From positions 1 to 51,890 of the forward strand of contig CAJJPZ010000003.1 in assembly GCA_905193765.1 (NCBI GenBank): a stretch of 51,890 bases of DNA, given 5' to 3'. The DNA comes from an uncultured Eubacterium sp. (GTDB taxonomy: Bacteria; Bacillota; Clostridia; Peptostreptococcales; Anaerovoracaceae). Both the position numbers and the translations under genes were made by a program. The notes under the pieces were generated by a model that worked only from the letters and a program-made list of their open reading frames with translations, made no database searches and was not told where the DNA came from. Below, piece after piece: positions 48,793-51,890 of this stretch. The first letter of the stretch is position 1; the number at the start of each line of letters is the position of its first letter.

Positions 48793-51700
48793 TTAGTTTC
48801 CTGTTGGTGTAGTTGTTTTGTCTAACTCTATCTTATTGTCCTTGAAGACGTTCTTACACCATGAGCTGCCGTTGAGCCAGTTTGTGGTCTCACGTTTATT
48901 CACGAAAGTGATTTCATTTTTCTTATCTACATCCAAAGTGATCCTCTGATCATTCTCCGTCGGTTCATACCTCCAGCTCCATTCAGTTTTCTCTGTTACA
49001 GTGTACTCACCTATCTGCAGGTCTTTTATCGTAGCTGAACTATTACCATGTATCGTTACTGTAGTAATAAGTTTGCCGACCTTATCCTTGACATCGAATA
49101 TGAACGACTGGTTTTCATCTGCATCACTACAACCTGTTTTCTTGATAGTCAGGTCGGCAACGTCCTTCTCGAACTTAGCGTAGTAAGTAGCTGCCTTATA
49201 CATCGCAGGATCCGAGCCTTCCTTCTTAGGAGTCAGCTTGTTAGCATCGATCCAGTCACTGTCAACAGCCTGTTTGCAAGCTTCGTCCTTATACCAGCCT
49301 GCAAATTTATATCCCTTAGCAGGCGTCGGCGCTGAACCCTTCACTGTACCTGTCTTGACTTTTACGCCGTTATCCTGATAATTGTCAAGTGTTCCGCATC
49401 CTGTCGGACCAACTACCTGATACTTGATATCTACTGTCTGCTCCGTGTAGTAGAAATTCTTCACGTTCTTATTAGCTACATTAGCCGGATCTTCGATGGC
49501 AATGTTTATTGCCTGATTCTCAGGACTGACAAGCGTGTAGCCCGGGATATCCTTAGCAGTCTGTGTTACCTGCGCCTGATATCTGGCATTGCCGGTTACC
49601 GGATCAGCTAATTTTTTGTCAGTGCCCTGCTCGAGGAACCTGAACTCGTAAGGATACTCGATCCTGTCGTAGTACAGATTGAGTACCAGACCTGCAGCTG
49701 TCAGTTCTCCGCTTGCATTGCTCTTAGTCCCATTATATTTGAATCCAGACATATCCAATGGATCCTCAGAATATGTCTTACCAATTACTCCATTGAGGTC
49801 AGTTGAGCTCTGATATTCTGTATACCCTTCACCTGCAATGTTCTGCGTCCAGTGGATGATCTGTACAGGTGCATGAACATCATCCTTCGTATACCAGAAA
49901 GTGATCACATTATCTTCATCCTTTGCGGAGAGAACAAGTCTCTTCTGATATGCGTCAGGAGCATATCCAGTTTTCGGCTTAAACGTCTCAGTTATTACAG
50001 CATCACTTGTTGCAACTATCTTTTCTTCATGAAGAACCTTATTAGTTCCTTTTTCAAGGTATCTGACAGTGTAGTTGACCTTCTCCTTTTGAACATATTC
50101 AAATACGTATTCATTGTTCCCATCTATATCCATTGTCAATGAATGGCTGGACGTAACCGGGAAGTAACCTGTCTGATAATCTGCATCCAATTCAGTTCTG
50201 GTCTTAGCATCAAACGTTTTAGTGCTTCCTGCTAATGCGCTTCCCACAGTCTCTGACGCAATTGTGACACTGTGATCATCTTTAAGAACATATTTGATTT
50301 TATATTCTACAAGTGTATTCGAACTCCACTTAGCATAAAGATTGAGATCCTTATTTACCGGCATGGAGAAATCAAAAGCTTTCTCAACTCCATTCTCCTC
50401 GTAGAACCAGCCAACGAAAGTATATTTGCCATTCTTCGGTTCATCCGGTACTGTCGCCTTGCTGCCATGTAAAACTGTCTGCACATTGCTGTCACCTACA
50501 TTAACGGCCTTATCCATCTTGTCAGTCAGCCATGTAGTTACCTTGTGAGTCTTAGGCGCCCACTTAGCGTAAAGCATTACATCCGAAGCAGGCATCTTCA
50601 TCGTATCAAAGTCCACCTCAGACCCTTCAAAGCATCCTGAAGTCGTATACCAGCCCTTGAACTCATATGCATTCGGCTCAAGATCTGATGGATAATCCGG
50701 CGTGAAATTATAGCCTCTTAATGAAGCCTCATATTGTACTTTCCCACCCTTTCCTTCAATCTCTGCATTGTAACTGTAGAAATTCAGATCATAGCTGTTA
50801 CGGGTATAATATAAATAGTTGTTACTCTGCATCTTAACCTGACCGCCAACTGGAAGCTTAGGATTAGAGTCACCCTGTTTAAATCCTTTTATGTCGTGAA
50901 ACTCCTCAGCATATGTCAAACTAGTACTAGAACTATATTCCAAATCTATATTCTTGTATAATTTATAACTTTTCCCATTATATATCGTATCACCTTTTTC
51001 ACCATTCAAGGTTTCAATATAATAATAAATATTCGCTCCTGATTCACTTGCATACTTTGTAAAAGTAATATTTTCTGCAGGCATTGTGTCGATACTTCCT
51101 AAGTTATTGTCTGGCACAAAAGATTTACACCCTTTAGGAACTTTCCACCATATCGTTTTACTGCCTTCTTTTATCGGAAAGTTACTGTGTATATCCTGCT
51201 GATATTTAGCAGTTATTTTCAAGTCAGATGATACATAACATTTGCTATTATGTGTATGTTCTTCTAAACCCAATTTGCAACAGCTATCTCTATGATACCA
51301 ATGAGATAAACTCGTATCACCATATTTACAACAGGAATCGCTATGTTCGTGTTCTACCTTTGTACATTCAAGTTCTATTTTTCCACCTTTAAACGTCAAT
51401 GTATATTTATTCCTCGTATAATACACATTCAGCACTGTCGAGCCGTCGCCTTTTACGGTAACTGTTTCTGCTTTAGATGAGTTATAAGTGAAGTGTTCTT
51501 TATCACGTCCTGTAAAAGGTTCATCTTTGTAATCACTGCTGCTTAAAGATGTTCCTATCTCTGCATTTTTTTTCACATCTCCTGCATAGCTGTAATTATC
51601 GTCATCTGCGTTCTCGTACCAGAAAACTACAGTGTAATCGACATTGCCAACTGCTGTCCATTTTGCTTTATATGCGGTGTTCTCTGCTAGCATCGTTTTT

Positions 51701-51890
51701 GGTATTTCTTTATCCCAGCCATCAAATGTATACCCTGCTTTTTTCAGTTTGGTATTGTCTACTTCGATCTTTGTCCCGTATCTGGCATATATCTTTTCTA
51801 CTCCATATCCGCCCTCGAGGTCGAATGTTCTGACGCAGTAGTTTCTGTCGTAGTAGATCTCGACTACTGTTGAGCCGTCTGCTGCGATCT
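48793..51890 (-). CDS. Giant repeat-rich surface adhesin, 5' end outside window
   Basis: The 1031 visible residues are the C-terminal part of a surface protein. They consist of many beta-repeat modules: InlB B-repeat/Listeria-Bacteroides-like units (for example KAGYTFDGWDKEIPKTMLAENTAYKAKW and KNGKYTFVGWFYEENG) and MucBP-like units (YTVRYLEKGTNKVLHEEKIVA). A His/Cys-rich segment (HEHSDSCCKYGD... HRDSCCKLGLEEHTHNSKCY) suggests metal binding. The C-terminal ~110 residues (DLTIKKTGCSDADENQSFIFDVKDK) are SpaA/Cna-B-like, and the protein ends in DKTTTPTGN without its own sortase signal. The frame is open through position 51890, so the signal peptide lies beyond. It is probably the first of three linked surface genes. 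Confidence 0.88.
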   Translation of the reverse strand, partial: IAADGSTVVEIYYDRNYCVRTFDLEGGYGVEKIYARYGTKIEVDNTKLKKAGYTFDGWDKEIPKTMLAENTAYKAKWTAVGNVDYTVVFWYENADDDNYSYAGDVKKNAEIGTSLSSSDYKDEPFTGRDKEHFTYNSSKAETVTVKGDGSTVLNVYYTRNKYTLTFKGGKIELECTKVEHEHSDSCCKYGDTSLSHWYHRDSCCKLGLEEHTHNSKCYVSSDLKITAKYQQDIHSNFPIKEGSKTIWWKVPKGCKSFVPDNNLGSIDTMPAENITFTKYASESGANIYYYIETLNGEKGDTIYNGKSYKLYKNIDLEYSSSTSLTYAEEFHDIKGFKQGDSNPKLPVGGQVKMQSNNYLYYTRNSYDLNFYSYNAEIEGKGGKVQYEASLRGYNFTPDYPSDLEPNAYEFKGWYTTSGCFEGSEVDFDTMKMPASDVMLYAKWAPKTHKVTTWLTDKMDKAVNVGDSNVQTVLHGSKATVPDEPKNGKYTFVGWFYEENGVEKAFDFSMPVNKDLNLYAKWSSNTLVEYKIKYVLKDDHSVTIASETVGSALAGSTKTFDAKTRTELDADYQTGYFPVTSSHSLTMDIDGNNEYVFEYVQKEKVNYTVRYLEKGTNKVLHEEKIVATSDAVITETFKPKTGYAPDAYQKRLVLSAKDEDNVITFWYTKDDVHAPVQIIHWTQNIAGEGYTEYQSSTDLNGVIGKTYSEDPLDMSGFKYNGTKSNASGELTAAGLVLNLYYDRIEYPYEFRFLEQGTDKKLADPVTGNARYQAQVTQTAKDIPGYTLVSPENQAINIAIEDPANVANKNVKNFYYTEQTVDIKYQVVGPTGCGTLDNYQDNGVKVKTGTVKGSAPTPAKGYKFAGWYKDEACKQAVDSDWIDANKLTPKKEGSDPAMYKAATYYAKFEKDVADLTIKKTGCSDADENQSFIFDVKDKVGKLITTVTIHGNSSATIKDLQIGEYTVTEKTEWSWRYEPTENDQRITLDVDKKNEITFVNKRETTNWLNGSSWCKNVFKDNKIELDKTTTPTGN

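Overview
This 51.9 kb window looks like the chromosome of a spore-forming anaerobic member of the Bacillota, class Clostridia, with roughly balanced base composition. The lineage call is an inference. It rests on a spoIIE-tilS-ftsH block, a biotin-dependent sodium-pump decarboxylase set, flavodoxin/ferredoxin proteins, PadR/DUF1700/DUF4097 and SipW-type surface protein operons, and strong Shine-Dalgarno sites throughout. No tRNA, rRNA, CRISPR array, prophage or intact insertion sequence was recognised.

Layout. From 1 to 34.9 kb nearly every gene is on the minus strand. In order of coordinates: a MATE exporter (cut by the window edge), a WecA/MraY-type sugar-phosphate transferase, dCMP deaminase, truA and a prepilin peptidase. 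Next come a plus-strand REC-HPt phosphorelay protein and an envelope-stress-like operon (PadR, DUF1700, DUF4097). These are followed by coaX-dusB, a decarboxylase operon lacking its membrane beta subunit (mmdA, mmdD, mmdC), a cyclic-di-GMP phosphodiesterase, glyA, a PucR regulator, ftsH, tilS and spoIIE. Then come tatD, a DUF134-NifX fusion, metG, an EFR1-type flavodoxin-ferredoxin, a cytidylate-kinase-like protein, and a ureohydrolase/YjiH pair with a divergent LysR regulator.

From 36 to 47 kb the region is accessory: a HIRAN protein with a 33-residue small protein, a flavodoxin behind a MerR-type promoter, a macrodomain/SirTM sirtuin pair (reversible protein ADP-ribosylation), a pyridoxamine-oxidase-like protein and an Rrf2 regulator sharing one operator-promoter motif, two decayed LysR genes and an Rpn-type nuclease. 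The last 4.4 kb is a cell-surface operon: a very large repeat-rich adhesin (5' end outside the window), a SipW-type secreted protein and a sortase-anchored protein.

The most unusual content is in the intergenic DNA. Family A has 37-bp palindromes ending RGTAGR...YCTACY, arranged four at a time in a 297-bp element. Two complete copies lie in opposite orientation with identical internal spacing, and there are two truncated copies. One hairpin shows compensatory changes between copies. Family B has 39-bp palindromes ending AGTATCG...CGATACT. Family C has ~300-bp elements with 38-bp palindromes ending in TGTGTACA-like sequence, with conserved spacing in three copies. Family D is a mosaic of GC-rich hairpins with an 83-bp period, usually next to family A. 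The distances between arms are close to whole helical turns. This architecture, with spacing kept while sequence diverges, is the best candidate here for something undescribed.
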